A DNA stretch of 64,000 nucleotides from Blautia sp. (GCA_023667395.1 JAMPAC010000003.1:81119-145118); one strand, 5' to 3'. Positions 9,371 to 18,990 are shown, counted from the first letter of the stretch. Made by a program: numbers and translations. Notes: generated from the letters alone by a model not told the origin.

Positions 9371-9453
9371 AATTAAGACGAGATTTAACAAATCGCGCAA
9401 AACACAGGGGACTTTTCACACAAATTTGCAGAATGCAGGAAAGAGTGGTTATT

Positions 9454-10188
9454 ATGACAAGAAAGACAAAAAAGATCTTATGGGGACTGGCGTTTTTGCT
9501 GGCGGCGGCGCTGATCATAGCAGGAAATTTTTTCGACATTCGCGTGTCGGATATATTGATTACGCTTGCCATGGTGGTGTTGCTGGCAGAGGGGATCATC
9601 CGCAGGAGGTATGTGCTGATCCTGTTTCCCCTCGCGATCATGGTGATTATAAATAGCGATCGTTTGGGAATTTCCCGGATCAGTCCATGGTCCATTCTGG
9701 CGGCGGCGCTTTTGGGCAGCATCGGCCTGAATGTGCTTTTTCCGCACAGGGGGAGACACTGGAGGGTACATGGACATATTTCCGGCAATGATGCCGGAAC
9801 CGATGGGAAGGCATGGCATGGGAGGAGTACGGAGGAATTTGTACAGGCCGGCCCGGCGGGGGAAGTGCGCCTGGAAAATAATTTTGGGGAGACCGTAAAA
9901 TATCTTACCGGCGGGATGCTTGAATCAGTGCGCCTGGAAAACAACTTTGGCTGCATGTCGGTCTATTTTGACAGCGCCGAACTGAAAGACCATACCGCCT
10001 GTGTGCGTGCGGAGTCCAACTTCGGCAAAATGACCCTCTATATACCTGCCGTATGGAATGTGGTCATTAAGGGAGAGACAGCTTTTGGCAGCATCAGGGA
10101 AAAAGGCCAGTGCAATCCGGTGGGTGCAGAAACGCTGGAGGTCAGGGCGGAGGTTTCTTTTGGGGAAATAGAGATACGGTATATTTAA
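9454..10188 (+). CDS. LiaF-like membrane protein (cell-envelope stress)
   Basis: The protein of about 244 residues has an N-terminal block of about four hydrophobic helices (ILWGLAFLLAAALIIAGNFF, ILITLAMVVLLAEGIIRRRYVLILFPLAIMVII, SILAAALLGSIGLNVLF). A soluble beta-helix-like C-terminal half follows, with repeated strands such as VRLENNFGETVKYL, VRLENNFGCMSVYF and VRAESNFGKMTLYIP. That architecture matches LiaF/YvqF proteins, which restrain envelope-stress sensing. ATG 9454 is preferred over 9433 because AGGAAAG is 9 bases upstream. Pairing with the LytTR gene rather than LiaRS suggests a separate sensing circuit, which is inference. Confidence 0.8.
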   Translation: MTRKTKKILWGLAFLLAAALIIAGNFFDIRVSDILITLAMVVLLAEGIIRRRYVLILFPLAIMVIINSDRLGISRISPWSILAAALLGSIGLNVLFPHRGRHWRVHGHISGNDAGTDGKAWHGRSTEEFVQAGPAGEVRLENNFGETVKYLTGGMLESVRLENNFGCMSVYFDSAELKDHTACVRAESNFGKMTLYIPAVWNVVIKGETAFGSIREKGQCNPVGAETLEVRAEVSFGEIEIRYI

Positions 10189-10214
10189 AGTGTAGATAAA
10201 ATGTTAGCCAGAAC

Positions 10215-10243
10215 TTGATAAAAAATTCGTTTTGGGATAAAAT
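10215..10243 (+). promoter_or_regulatory. Sigma-A promoter of hipBA
   Basis: TTGATA (10215-10220) and TAAAAT (10238-10243) are separated by 17 bp. The predicted transcription start falls at about 10250, next to the ATG at 10251, so the first gene may be leaderless or nearly so. Confidence 0.7.
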
Positions 10244-10250
10244 ATTATCT

Positions 10251-10532
10251 ATGAATAAAAATTTTTTCCTAAAATCACCCAATGAGATAAACATGGAGAT
10301 CGCGGCGAGAATGAGAGAGAGGAGAAAGGAGAGGAAGCTATCGCAGGCCCGGTTGAGTGAGCGGGCGGATGTCAGCCTGGGGTCGCTCAAAAGATTTGAA
10401 CGCACGGGAGAGATATCATTATCCTCGCTGATCAAACTCGCTTTTGCCCTGGGCTGTGAAGAGGATTTTGACGGGTTGTTTTCCAGAAAGGGTTATGCGT
10501 CTATCCAGGAGGTAATTGATGAACAATCATAA
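10251..10532 (+). CDS. hipB: HipB-like antitoxin, XRE-type helix-turn-helix protein
   Basis: The 93-residue protein carries an XRE helix-turn-helix: MRERRKERKLSQARLSERADVSLGSLKRFERTGEISLSSLIKLAFAL. This matches antitoxins paired with HipA kinases. Such proteins bind their own promoter and neutralise the partner toxin. ATG 10251 is chosen from the family's N-terminal length and the promoter position. ATG 10293 is the alternative and has no better ribosome site. It overlaps the hipA start by 14 bp, which fits translational coupling. Confidence 0.82.
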   Translation: MNKNFFLKSPNEINMEIAARMRERRKERKLSQARLSERADVSLGSLKRFERTGEISLSSLIKLAFALGCEEDFDGLFSRKGYASIQEVIDEQS

Positions 10533-11634
10533 AGTGATCCATGTGTTTTTGGGGGACAAAAAGGTCGGAACGCTGGCGGCGGCAAAGAATCACGTTGTTG
10601 CGTTTGAGTATGATGACCGGTGGCTGGATACGGGTTTTTCCATAAGCCCGTTATCGCTGCCGCTGGAGAAGAGGGTATTCCTTCCGAAAGGCTATGAACC
10701 TTTTGGAGGGCTATTTGGCGTGTTTGCAGACAGTCTCCCTGACGGATGGGGGAGGCTGCTGGTGGATCGCCTGTTGTTGAGGGAACGCGTGGATCCGGCC
10801 ACGGTCAACAGCCTGAACCGGCTGGCGATCGTTGGAGCCACAGGGATGGGAGCGCTGACCTATCAGCCGGAAACAAGATTAGATACGGGCATGGAGGATA
10901 TGTCGCTGGATCAGATCGCGGAGGAGTGCGGGAAGATATTTGAAAGCAAGGATTCAGAAAATCTGGACGTATTGTTTCAGATGGGCGGTTCGTCCGGCGG
11001 AGCCAGGCCGAAAGTATTCTATCAGATAGACGGAGAGGAATGGATCGTCAAGTTTCCGGCATCCATGGACAGACCCGATATCGGGCAGCAGGAATATGAA
11101 TATTCCCTGTGTGCGAAGAGATGCGGGATCGATATGCCGGAAACGAGGCTGCTGCCGTCGAAATTGGGTTCGGGTTACTTTGCGGTAAAGCGGTTCGACA
11201 GAGACCGGAGCAGGCGGATTTTTATGATCTCTGTCAGCGGATTGCTGGAAACATCCCACCGTATTCCCAATCTGGACTATCATATCCTGATGCGGCTTAC
11301 CATGAAACTCACGAGGGATTATGTAGAAATTGAGAAATTATACCGACAGATGTGTTTTAATGTTTTTGCGCATAACAGGGATGACCATTCAAAGAACTTC
11401 TCATTCCTGTATGATAACGGGTGGTATTTATCTCCGGCATACGATCTTACCTACAGCAGTTCCATAGGCGGGGAGCATGCCACCACTGTGGACGGAAACG
11501 GGCAGAATCCCGGAATGAGTGAATTGATGCAGGTCGCGGAGGGGATTAAGCTTGATAAGCGGAAAGCAAAAGAGATCGCGGAGAATGTGCGTGAGGTTGT
11601 GGAGGAGGATCTGGGAAAATATTTGAAAAAATAA
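10519..11634 (+). CDS. hipA: HipA-family serine/threonine kinase toxin
   Basis: This 371-residue HipA-type protein has the N-terminal HipA_N-like region (VFLGDKKVGTLAAAKNH, FGGLFGVFADSLPDGWGRLLVD), the autophosphorylation-loop signature MGGSSGGARPKVF near residue 155, the lysine strand EEWIVKFP, the catalytic loop FAHNRDDHSKNF and the metal-site LSPAYDLTYS. HipA kinases phosphorylate a tRNA synthetase in characterised systems and cause growth arrest. The target here is unknown. Start ATG 10519 has AGGAGGT 5 bases upstream. All kinase motifs look intact, so the toxin is probably active. Confidence 0.92.
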   Translation: MNNHKVIHVFLGDKKVGTLAAAKNHVVAFEYDDRWLDTGFSISPLSLPLEKRVFLPKGYEPFGGLFGVFADSLPDGWGRLLVDRLLLRERVDPATVNSLNRLAIVGATGMGALTYQPETRLDTGMEDMSLDQIAEECGKIFESKDSENLDVLFQMGGSSGGARPKVFYQIDGEEWIVKFPASMDRPDIGQQEYEYSLCAKRCGIDMPETRLLPSKLGSGYFAVKRFDRDRSRRIFMISVSGLLETSHRIPNLDYHILMRLTMKLTRDYVEIEKLYRQMCFNVFAHNRDDHSKNFSFLYDNGWYLSPAYDLTYSSSIGGEHATTVDGNGQNPGMSELMQVAEGIKLDKRKAKEIAENVREVVEEDLGKYLKK

Positions 11635-11691
11635 CAATGTAAGCGGTTACATTCAGAAAAATCGATAAAAATTTAACTTTCGCAAAAGCTA

Positions 11692-11720
11692 TTGATACTT
11701 TTTCTCAAGTACTGTAAAAT
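11692..11720 (+). promoter_or_regulatory. Sigma-A promoter of the hydrogenase operon
   Basis: TTGATA (11692-11697), 17-bp spacer, TAAAAT (11715-11720). The leader to the first gene would be about 80 nt. Confidence 0.7.
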
Positions 11721-11808
11721 ATGGGGTATAAAATTGTGAGAAAGTCACAGGAAAATGTAAGGGCTTTCATACATTTTACAGACTTCGTGAGGAAAAGAGG
11801 AGAAAAGA

Positions 11809-13659
11809 ATGAGCCGACTGAACATCGCAACACCTAATACGGCGCAGCTGACGGTAGAGCGTCTGTACAAGGACCTGGAACGGCGCATCGTTGCCAGTCC
11901 TCCCGGGCTTTGCCCGGTGGATCTGCAGCTGTCTTTCCTGAAGCTGTGTCATGCCCAGACCTGCGGTAAGTGCACACCCTGCCGGGTAGGACTGGGGCAG
12001 CTTCAGAATCTGCTGGAGGATGTGCTGGAAGGAAGAGCAAACTTAAAGACGCTGGATCTGATCCGCGAGACGGCGGGGAACATCATGGATTCCGCCGACT
12101 GCGCCATCGGTTATGAGGCAGCCCATATGGTGCTGACCGGCATGGACGGTTTCATGGAGGATTACAAGCATCACATTGAGCATGGAAAGTGTTCCTGCCA
12201 TATCACCCAGCCCGTGCCCTGTGTGGCGCTGTGCCCTGCGGGTGTGGATATTCCCGGTTACATAGCTTTGGTGAGGGAGAAACGGTATGCGGACGCGGTA
12301 AAGCTGATCCGCAAGGATAATCCTTTCCCCACGGCCTGCGCCCTGATCTGCGAGCATCCCTGCGAGGCGAGATGCCGTCGTAATATGATCGACAGTTCCA
12401 TCAATATCAGGGGTCTGAAGCGCATGGCGGTGGACAATGCCAGGGCGAATACGGTTCCCGTGCCCGAAAAGGCGGAGAGCACAGGCAAGAGGATCGCCAT
12501 CGTGGGCGGCGGCCCCGGCGGACTTTCTGCGGCTTATTATCTGGAACTGATGGGGCATCACGCGGTGGTTTTTGAGGAAAAGAGCAAGCTGGGCGGTATG
12601 CTCCGTTACGGCATTCCCAATTATCGTTTCCCCAGGGAGCGCCTGCAGGAGGATATTGACGTGATCCTTTCCACCGGCGTGGAGGTCAGGCTGAATACCA
12701 GGATCGGCAACGGCGAGGGTGAGATTCCCTTTGAAAAGTTAAGGGAAGAGTTTGATGCCGTGCATGTGGCCATCGGGGCACATACGGACAAGAAGATCGG
12801 TATTGAGGGAGAGGATTCCAAAGGCGTGATCTCCGCAGTGGAAATGCTTCGCAGCATCGGCGATGACAAGATGCCTGATTTTAAGGATAAGACCGTGGTG
12901 GTGGTAGGCGGCGGCAATGTGGCCATGGACTGTACCCGTTCCGCCATCCGTCTGGGCGCGAAGAAGGTGGGTATTGCCTACAGAAGGCGTCAGGACGATA
13001 TGACCGCACTTCCCGAGGAGGTGGAGGGCGCTATCGCGGAGGGCGCGGAACTTTACGCGCTGAAGGCCCCTCATAAGATAGAAGCGGATGAAAACGGCAA
13101 TGTTGTGGCGCTCTGGGTGGAACCCCAGATCATCGGCCCCATCGACGCCTGGGGCAGGGCAAGGCCCATTCAGGCGGATGTGCCCCTGATGCGGATTCCC
13201 TGCGACATCGTGGTGGTTGCCATCGGCCAGGGCATTGAGACACGACACTTCCAGGAGGCAGGTCTTTCCGTGAAGCGGGGAACCATCTCCGCCATGAGCG
13301 ACAGCGAGGTAAAGGATGTGCCCGGCGTATTCGCGGGAGGCGATTGCGTGACCGGACCGGCCACCGTGATCCGCGCCATTGCGTCCGGCAAGGTAGCAGC
13401 TGCGAATATTGACGAGTATCTGGGATACCATCATGTGGTTCCCTGTGATGTGGAGATTCCCCCTGTGAGTTATGAGGATAAGGAACCCTGCGGCAGGATC
13501 CAGCTTTCCGAGAAGGAAGCGGGTGAGAGAAAGAAAAACTTTGACGCTTTCGAGTGCGGCATGACGGAGCAGGAGGCCTGCCAGGAGGCGGGACGCTGCC
13601 TGCGCTGTGACAAGTTTGGCTATGGAAGCCTGAAAGGAGGACGTGCGGCAATATGGTAA
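11809..13659 (+). CDS. NuoF-like Fe-S domain fused to GltD-like FAD/NAD(P) oxidoreductase (hydrogenase partner)
   Basis: The 616-residue flavoprotein has two parts. Residues about 45-115 resemble the C-terminal Fe-S domain of NuoF/HydB (CHAQTCGKCTPCRVGLGQL, then a later Cys in DSADCAIGYEA). Residues about 135-600 resemble the glutamate synthase small subunit: Cys-rich CVALCPAGVDIPGYI and CEHPCEARCRR, FAD motif IAIVGGGPGGLSAAYY near 230, and NAD(P) motif VVVVGGGNVAMDC near 365. A Cys motif (CQEAGRCLRCDKFG) closes the chain. It overlaps the [FeFe] hydrogenase gene by 7 bp, so it most likely passes electrons between NAD(P)H and that enzyme. True bifurcation is plausible but unproven. Confidence 0.88.
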   Translation: MSRLNIATPNTAQLTVERLYKDLERRIVASPPGLCPVDLQLSFLKLCHAQTCGKCTPCRVGLGQLQNLLEDVLEGRANLKTLDLIRETAGNIMDSADCAIGYEAAHMVLTGMDGFMEDYKHHIEHGKCSCHITQPVPCVALCPAGVDIPGYIALVREKRYADAVKLIRKDNPFPTACALICEHPCEARCRRNMIDSSINIRGLKRMAVDNARANTVPVPEKAESTGKRIAIVGGGPGGLSAAYYLELMGHHAVVFEEKSKLGGMLRYGIPNYRFPRERLQEDIDVILSTGVEVRLNTRIGNGEGEIPFEKLREEFDAVHVAIGAHTDKKIGIEGEDSKGVISAVEMLRSIGDDKMPDFKDKTVVVVGGGNVAMDCTRSAIRLGAKKVGIAYRRRQDDMTALPEEVEGAIAEGAELYALKAPHKIEADENGNVVALWVEPQIIGPIDAWGRARPIQADVPLMRIPCDIVVVAIGQGIETRHFQEAGLSVKRGTISAMSDSEVKDVPGVFAGGDCVTGPATVIRAIASGKVAAANIDEYLGYHHVVPCDVEIPPVSYEDKEPCGRIQLSEKEAGERKKNFDAFECGMTEQEACQEAGRCLRCDKFGYGSLKGGRAAIW

Positions 13660-15395
13660 ATCTTACGATAGATGGTCTTAGCGTTTCCGTTCCCGAGGGA
13701 ACAACCGTTATGAAAGCGGCAATGGAACTTGGAATCGAGGTTCCGCATCTCTGTTTCCTGGAGGGAATCAATGAGATAAGCGCCTGTAAGGTCTGTGTGG
13801 TGGAAATGCAGGGCAAAGATAAACTGATCACCGCCTGCAACAGTCCCGTGGAGGAGGGAATGGTGATCTACACCAATTCCCCCAGGGTGCGCCGTGTGCG
13901 CCGCTCCAATGTGGAACTGGTGCTGTCGCAGCATGACTGCCACTGTGCGACCTGCGTGAGAAGCGGCAACTGTAATTTACAGAAGATATCCAACGATCTG
14001 GGTATTCTGGAGATTCCTTTTAAGGAGGAAGTTCCTGAGACGCCCTGGGATGCTTCTTTCCCCCTGATCCGTGATTCCAGAAAATGCATTAAATGTATGC
14101 GCTGCGTACAGATCTGCGACAAGGTTCAGGATATGCATGTGTGGGATGTGCAGAACACAGGCTCCCGCACCACGGTGGATGTGGCCTGCAACAAGGCCAT
14201 AGACGCGTCGGACTGTACCCTCTGCGGACAGTGTATCACCCATTGTCCTACCGGGGCCCTGCGGGAGAGGAATGATATCCCTAAGGTATTCGATCTGCTG
14301 GCGGATCCTGAGAAGATCACCGTGGTTCAGGTGGCGCCTGCAGTCCGTACCGCATGGGGCGAGGAACTGGGGCTCGGTCCCGAGGAATCCAGCGAGGGAC
14401 GTATGGTGGCGGCGCTGAAGCGCATCGGATTCGACTATGTGTTTGACACCAACTTCGCAGCTGATCTTACCATCATGGAGGAGGGAAATGAACTGCTGGA
14501 GCGGCTGGGAAATCCCGGCAAGTACGCATGGCCCATGTTTACCTCCTGCTGTCCCGGCTGGGTGAGTTTTGTATCCAGGAGATATCCTGCCTACCTGAGA
14601 AATCTCTCCACGGCGAAGTCGCCCCAGCAGATGTTCGGCGCCATGGCAAAGACTTATTTCGCGGAGAAGAAAGGGATCGATCCCCACAATATCTGCTGTA
14701 TCTCCATCATGCCCTGCGTATCCAAGAAGCGCGAGGCGGCTCTCTCCTACATGAGGAGCGCGGGAGCGGGACAGGATGTGGATGTGGTGCTGACCACCAG
14801 GGAATTTGTGCGTATGATCCGCGCGGAGCATATCAATCCCAGGTTCTTAAAGGAGCAGCAGTTTGATTCCCCTCTGGGCGAGAGCACCGGCGCGGGCGTG
14901 ATCTTCGGCGTCACCGGCGGCGTCATGGAGGCGGCTCTGCGAACCGCTTACGCCGTGGTGGAGGGACATAACCCCGACGCGGACGCTTTCCGGGCGGTGC
15001 GCGGCGAGGACGGCAGGAGGGAAGCGGATTTCGTCCTGGGCGACAAGACGTTACATACCTGCACCGTCAGCGGACTGGGCAACGCGGAGAAGCTGATGCA
15101 GGATATCATCAACGGCAAGGTAAAATATGACTTCGTGGAGGTCATGGCATGTCCCGGCGGCTGCGTGGGCGGAGGCGGACAGCCCATCCACGACGGCTGC
15201 GAAATGGCTGGCAGCCGGGGCGGCAAGCTGTACCAGATCGACAGCGAGAGGCCCCTGCGGTTCTCCCATGAGAATCCTGAGATCAAGAAAGCCTATGAGG
15301 AATTCCTTGGAAAGCCTCTTGGCCATAAGGCACATGAACTGCTCCACTCCGGGCATGTGAATGAACTGTATTATGGGACACATAATTACCTGTAA
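13653..15395 (+). CDS. [FeFe] hydrogenase, group A, large multidomain subunit
   Basis: The 580-residue enzyme starts with a [2Fe-2S] ferredoxin domain (CxxxxxISACKVCVVEM). A His-Cys cluster domain (HDCHCATCVRSGNC) and two [4Fe-4S] motifs (CIKCMRCVQIC, CTLCGQCITHCP) follow. The H-cluster motifs are complete: FTSCCPGWVSF near residue 296, MPCVSKKREA near 353 and MACPGGCVGGGGQP near 498, followed by the small-subunit domain. It reduces protons or oxidises H2 in the cytoplasm. The start has a GGAGG and overlaps the upstream flavoprotein gene. Maturases (HydEFG) are not in this window. Confidence 0.96.
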   Translation: MVNLTIDGLSVSVPEGTTVMKAAMELGIEVPHLCFLEGINEISACKVCVVEMQGKDKLITACNSPVEEGMVIYTNSPRVRRVRRSNVELVLSQHDCHCATCVRSGNCNLQKISNDLGILEIPFKEEVPETPWDASFPLIRDSRKCIKCMRCVQICDKVQDMHVWDVQNTGSRTTVDVACNKAIDASDCTLCGQCITHCPTGALRERNDIPKVFDLLADPEKITVVQVAPAVRTAWGEELGLGPEESSEGRMVAALKRIGFDYVFDTNFAADLTIMEEGNELLERLGNPGKYAWPMFTSCCPGWVSFVSRRYPAYLRNLSTAKSPQQMFGAMAKTYFAEKKGIDPHNICCISIMPCVSKKREAALSYMRSAGAGQDVDVVLTTREFVRMIRAEHINPRFLKEQQFDSPLGESTGAGVIFGVTGGVMEAALRTAYAVVEGHNPDADAFRAVRGEDGRREADFVLGDKTLHTCTVSGLGNAEKLMQDIINGKVKYDFVEVMACPGGCVGGGGQPIHDGCEMAGSRGGKLYQIDSERPLRFSHENPEIKKAYEEFLGKPLGHKAHELLHSGHVNELYYGTHNYL

Positions 15396-15407
15396 ATTTG
15401 GAAAAGG

Positions 15408-15439
15408 AAAAGGACCGTCGCGGATGCGGCGGTCCTTTT
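15408..15439 (+). terminator. Terminator of the hydrogenase operon
   Basis: A 10-bp stem, AAAAGGACCG/CGGTCCTTTT (15408-15417 with 15430-15439), extended inward by GC pairs. It sits between convergent genes and may work for both. Confidence 0.85.
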
Positions 15440-15449
15440 GTGAAAGGAG

Positions 15450-16403
15450 TTACTCTATCAGTTTCATGATTTTTTGCCATTGCGTCTCCACGTTATAGCG
15501 TTCAAGTGCATCATATACTTTCTGTACAAGGGAAACTTCGGTTTCCAGCATATCAGCAGTTTCTGCCACGGAGCAGTTTTTGGATCTTTTCTTGGAAATC
15601 TGAGAAATCAGGTTCTTTAGTTCGCCCTGTGAGATTCCCTGAGATATCCCCTGTTGAATCCCTCTGTTAAATCCGATATCAATTAAATCCATACTGACCG
15701 CCTCCCATTCCTCTGATTGTTTTACGCTTGTCACTATTTTATCCAGTATCAGCAACCGTTCATCTTTCACGGTTATTTCCGGATTATTGATATCCGTGTT
15801 CTTCATATATTGTAGCAGACTTACCAGTTCCTGTGAACCGTTTTTGCTGGTCATGTTCAGGAAAATTTTTGTGGTTCCGTCCTCCAGTTTCAGCCCTGCT
15901 ACCTCTTCGCACTGTTCCGTGAAAGTATATTTGGCAAGATCCTTTTTAAAAATATCATCCCGAGTGATAAAAATAATGGTACTTGAGGGCAGATCCCTGT
16001 ATTTTGTCTGTTTGCCCGCTTTCAGTGTGGGCGAATCCATCAGTCCCTGGTAAAACCGGGAACGCCTGGGGAGGGAATCCTGATTCGACTCGTTCTGCAT
16101 TTCCATATCAAACTGTCTTTCGTCTGCGGAGAGCGCCCAGGCGTCGAGACGGATGGCGCGTTTGCCGCTTTTGTTGAGGATCACCTGTTCCACCTTAACT
16201 TCTTTGAGCCGGAGATCCTTTTCGTCCAGGATAATACTCAAAGTGTTGCGATAAGCGGTTTTGTCTTTCATGATTGTGAGGAAAAGGGCAAAATCACTCA
16301 AATTAGTGGTTAGTTCAGGCGCTTCCTCAGATATTTTCCTGTTGTCGGTCGAACTTTCCTGTGCGGGATCGGGGCTGCTGACGGAAGTGTTATCTTTTGT
16401 CAT
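15450..16403 (-). CDS. Rpn family recombination-promoting nuclease/putative transposase
   Basis: The protein of about 317 residues matches the PD-(D/E)XK nuclease-like transposase (Rpn) family. An early [13 protein letters not shown] segment is followed by the core [23 protein letters not shown], which holds the D...E-x-(Q/K) active-site pattern, and then [33 protein letters not shown]. The C-terminal region has the usual short GISQGISQG repeats and a helical tail. ATG 16403 is better spaced from AAAGGA than ATG 16409. Rpn proteins act as DNA nucleases in E. coli, but most clostridial copies are uncharacterised. No terminal inverted repeats were found around it. Confidence 0.85.
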   Translation of the reverse strand: MTKDNTSVSSPDPAQESSTDNRKISEEAPELTTNLSDFALFLTIMKDKTAYRNTLSIILDEKDLRLKEVKVEQVILNKSGKRAIRLDAWALSADERQFDMEMQNESNQDSLPRRSRFYQGLMDSPTLKAGKQTKYRDLPSSTIIFITRDDIFKKDLAKYTFTEQCEEVAGLKLEDGTTKIFLNMTSKNGSQELVSLLQYMKNTDINNPEITVKDERLLILDKIVTSVKQSEEWEAVSMDLIDIGFNRGIQQGISQGISQGELKNLISQISKKRSKNCSVAETADMLETEVSLVQKVYDALERYNVETQWQKIMKLIE

Positions 16404-16591
16404 ACGCATTCCTTTCCGCGGGAATGTGTCATACAGTTCCCGCCATTCAATTAATCAGGGTAAATCGTGGCAGAAACTGCCTGACGTGCAAAAATCACAC
16501 CTTGAAAAGATTCAGGAAATCTTTTATAAAACAAATGATAACAAATATTTGCTGTGGCGTCAAGAAGTTTTTACAGATACAGTTTTCGGGA

Positions 16592-16620
16592 TTGAATTTG
16601 CAAAAAGATAGTAGTAAAAT
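16592..16620 (+). promoter_or_regulatory. Sigma-A promoter of the chemoreceptor gene
   Basis: TTGAAT (16592-16597), 17-bp spacer, TAAAAT (16615-16620), 38 bp before the GTG start. Confidence 0.65.
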
Positions 16621-16657
16621 ATTTATAATTCTAAAAGTAACAGGAGGTAATTCAGGG

Positions 16658-18445
16658 GTGAAAAAGAAAACCAAAAGTTTAGTTTTTGCGATCATGCGTC
16701 TGTGCATCGGGGTGGCGCTTCTGGTGGCAATCGTCGTCGGAGGAGTGGCGATATTGTCGATCAATACGCTTTCCCAGTCGTCATATCTGGCCTATGAGAC
16801 CACGGTGGACGAGGGATATCAGACGGAGATCAAGTCGCAGGTGCAGAGCACCATGGCAATCCTGCAGAGCGAGTATGACAAGTATCAGGCAGGGGAAAAG
16901 ACAGAGGAAGAGGCGAAATACGATGCCAAGGAAATTATCCGTGCCATGCGTTACCGGGATGACCAGGGCGGTTACTTCTGGATCGACGATACGGAATATA
17001 CGCTGGTTATGCATCCGATCCTTGTGGAAAACGAGGGGGCAAACCGCTATACGTTGGAAGACCAGAACGGCGTCATGATCGTGCAGGAGATCCTGAAGGT
17101 TTGCCAGACCCCGGAAAAAGGTGGTTTTAACGAGTTTTATTTTACCAAGTCAGACGGCGTTACCGTAGCGCCCAAGCTTGCCTATTCCGAAATATTTGAG
17201 CCCTGGGGCTGGGTGGTTTCCACTGGCAATTACATAGACGACATGAATATAGAAAAGGCGGACATGCGGGAGTATCTGGACAGCGCATACCAGACCGTAT
17301 TGATGAGGGTGGTTATCACTTCCGCCTCTACCATGCTGGTTGCCCTGATCGCGGCATTTATCGTGGGCAAGGCAATAGTAGCGCCTTTGAAGAAGATACA
17401 GGAATTCGCGTCCCGAATCTCGGAGGGGAACCTGACGACGAATGTGGACGTAAAGAGTAAGAGCGAGATCGGGCAGACAGCTGACTCCCTCCGTGTGGCG
17501 CAGGAAAATATGCGTCAGCTTCTGCTGGATATCACGGATGTGTCCCAGGGCGTGAACAACGCTTTGGAGAAATTTGATTCCACATTCCGCAATATGAAGG
17601 AATCCATCTCCCAGGTATCCCTTGCCGCAGAGTCCATCGCGGAGAATGTGACCACCCAGGCGGGATCCACGGACGACGCTTCCCGAGATGTCAACGTGAT
17701 GGCGGACAAGATCAGCCAGACCGGAACGGAAGTGGAGGATCTGGATCGGAACGCTAAGGAAATGAGCCAGATCAGCGAGCGCTCCATGAATACGCTGAAG
17801 CAGCTGATCGAGGTGAACAATAAGACAAGGCAGAGTATCCTGGAAATGACAGAGCAGACGGCGCACACCCATGAATCCGCCCAGCAGATCCATGTGGCGG
17901 CAAACCTGATCAACGAGATCTCGGATCAGACCGCGCTGCTTGCGCTGAACGCCAGCATAGAGGCCGCAAGGGCAGGCGAGGCAGGCAGGGGCTTTGCGGT
18001 GGTTGCGGATGAGATCGGCAGGCTGGCAAACCAGTCCGCAGAGTCCGTGGTGGAGATCAACCGGGTGGTGGAGGAATTACAGGAAAACGCGTCCAAGTCG
18101 GTGGAAGCAATGCAGGAGATCAACGTTGCCGTGGACCAGCAGGTGGAGTCGCTGACGGAGACACAGGACGTATTCTCCAAACTGCATCATGAGTTGAACG
18201 CCTGTCTGGATTCCGTAAAGATGATCGACGGCATTACTGTGGAACTGGAGGGACAGCGGAGCAATGTGACCCATTCCCTGGAGGTATTGAGCCGACTGGC
18301 GCAGGATAATGCGGCGGTTGCGGAGGAAACTTCCGCCATGTCCACCGAACTGAGCAAGGTTGCGGACGATTCCACCCAGATCGTGGCGGAGATGGAGGAT
18401 AAGGTCAGCGTGCTGGTTGAAAACGTGCATAAGTTTACTTTGTAG
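16658..18445 (+). CDS. Methyl-accepting chemotaxis protein with a Cache sensor domain
   Basis: The receptor has 595 residues if started at GTG 16658, which has AGGAGGT 8 bases upstream and gives a normal basic N-terminus before the first membrane helix. The frame is open to 16397, but that adds an atypical leader. Order of parts: helix 1 (about 10-32), an extracellular single-Cache-like domain with [20 protein letters not shown] and the [13 protein letters not shown] end, helix 2 (about 213-235), HAMP, and the signalling domain with the conserved tip [22 protein letters not shown]. It signals to CheA/CheW. No che genes are adjacent, and the ligand is unknown. Confidence 0.93.
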   Translation: MKKKTKSLVFAIMRLCIGVALLVAIVVGGVAILSINTLSQSSYLAYETTVDEGYQTEIKSQVQSTMAILQSEYDKYQAGEKTEEEAKYDAKEIIRAMRYRDDQGGYFWIDDTEYTLVMHPILVENEGANRYTLEDQNGVMIVQEILKVCQTPEKGGFNEFYFTKSDGVTVAPKLAYSEIFEPWGWVVSTGNYIDDMNIEKADMREYLDSAYQTVLMRVVITSASTMLVALIAAFIVGKAIVAPLKKIQEFASRISEGNLTTNVDVKSKSEIGQTADSLRVAQENMRQLLLDITDVSQGVNNALEKFDSTFRNMKESISQVSLAAESIAENVTTQAGSTDDASRDVNVMADKISQTGTEVEDLDRNAKEMSQISERSMNTLKQLIEVNNKTRQSILEMTEQTAHTHESAQQIHVAANLINEISDQTALLALNASIEAARAGEAGRGFAVVADEIGRLANQSAESVVEINRVVEELQENASKSVEAMQEINVAVDQQVESLTETQDVFSKLHHELNACLDSVKMIDGITVELEGQRSNVTHSLEVLSRLAQDNAAVAEETSAMSTELSKVADDSTQIVAEMEDKVSVLVENVHKFTL

Positions 18446-18473
18446 GATATTTTAAAACTGTCAGGAAATTTTT

Positions 18474-18516
18474 AAATCGCTTTATCTGTCGCTTATGTGA
18501 TGGATAAAGCGATTTT
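18474..18516 (+). terminator. Terminator of the chemoreceptor gene
   Basis: A 13-bp stem (18474-18486 with 18503-18515, AAATCGCTTTATC type) ends in a T tract, 30 bp after the stop. Confidence 0.85.
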
Positions 18517-18547
18517 TTACATTTTAAAAATTTTTTGTATTATTATA

Positions 18548-18576
18548 TTGACACAATAGTGATTATGGTGTATATA
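18548..18576 (+). promoter_or_regulatory. Sigma-A promoter of the GntR-ABC operon
   Basis: TTGACA (18548-18553), 17-bp spacer, TATATA (18571-18576). It is near consensus and therefore probably needs repression, presumably by the GntR protein it expresses. Confidence 0.8.
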
Positions 18577-18612
18577 TAACATATAAACAGTAAAACAGAG
18601 GCAGGTGAGCAA

Positions 18613-18990
18613 ATGAGGATATTGCAGAATTCGGGGGAGCCAATTTACCAGCAGATCGCGGAACAGTTCAAAACGGATATCCTGGCGGGGAAATATAAGC
18701 AGGGCGAGTATCTGCCCAGTATCAGGGGACTGGCAAAGGAATTGAAGATCAGCGTGATCACCACCATGAAAGCGTACGAGCAGCTGGAGGTGGAGGGGCT
18801 GGTCACGGCGGCTCAGGGAAAAGGATTTTATGTCAATGCCCAGGACAGCGAGATGCTGAGGGAACAGCACCTGCGGAAAGTGGAGGATTCCCTGATGGAG
18901 GCCATGGCGGCTGCGGAGATCGCGGGTATGGGCGATCAGGAACTGATGGAAACGCTGGCCACGCTGCTGGCGATCAGGAAGAATGAATAG
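18613..18990 (+). CDS. GntR family (YtrA-type) transcriptional regulator
   Basis: The 125-residue regulator has a winged helix: PIYQQIAEQFKTDILAGKYKQGEYLPSIRGLAKELKISVITTMKAYEQLEVEGLVTAAQGKGFYV. It then has only a short helical tail, the layout of the YtrA subfamily. YtrA-type proteins repress ABC transporter operons that respond to cell-wall antibiotics. ATG 18613 has a GGCAGGTGAG site. It is first in an operon with an ATP-binding protein and two permeases, as expected for that subfamily. Confidence 0.92.
   Translation: MRILQNSGEPIYQQIAEQFKTDILAGKYKQGEYLPSIRGLAKELKISVITTMKAYEQLEVEGLVTAAQGKGFYVNAQDSEMLREQHLRKVEDSLMEAMAAAEIAGMGDQELMETLATLLAIRKNE

Noticed and set aside
15450-16403. Calling the Rpn-family gene a complete insertion sequence
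   Set aside because: No terminal inverted repeats or target-site duplication were found on either side.
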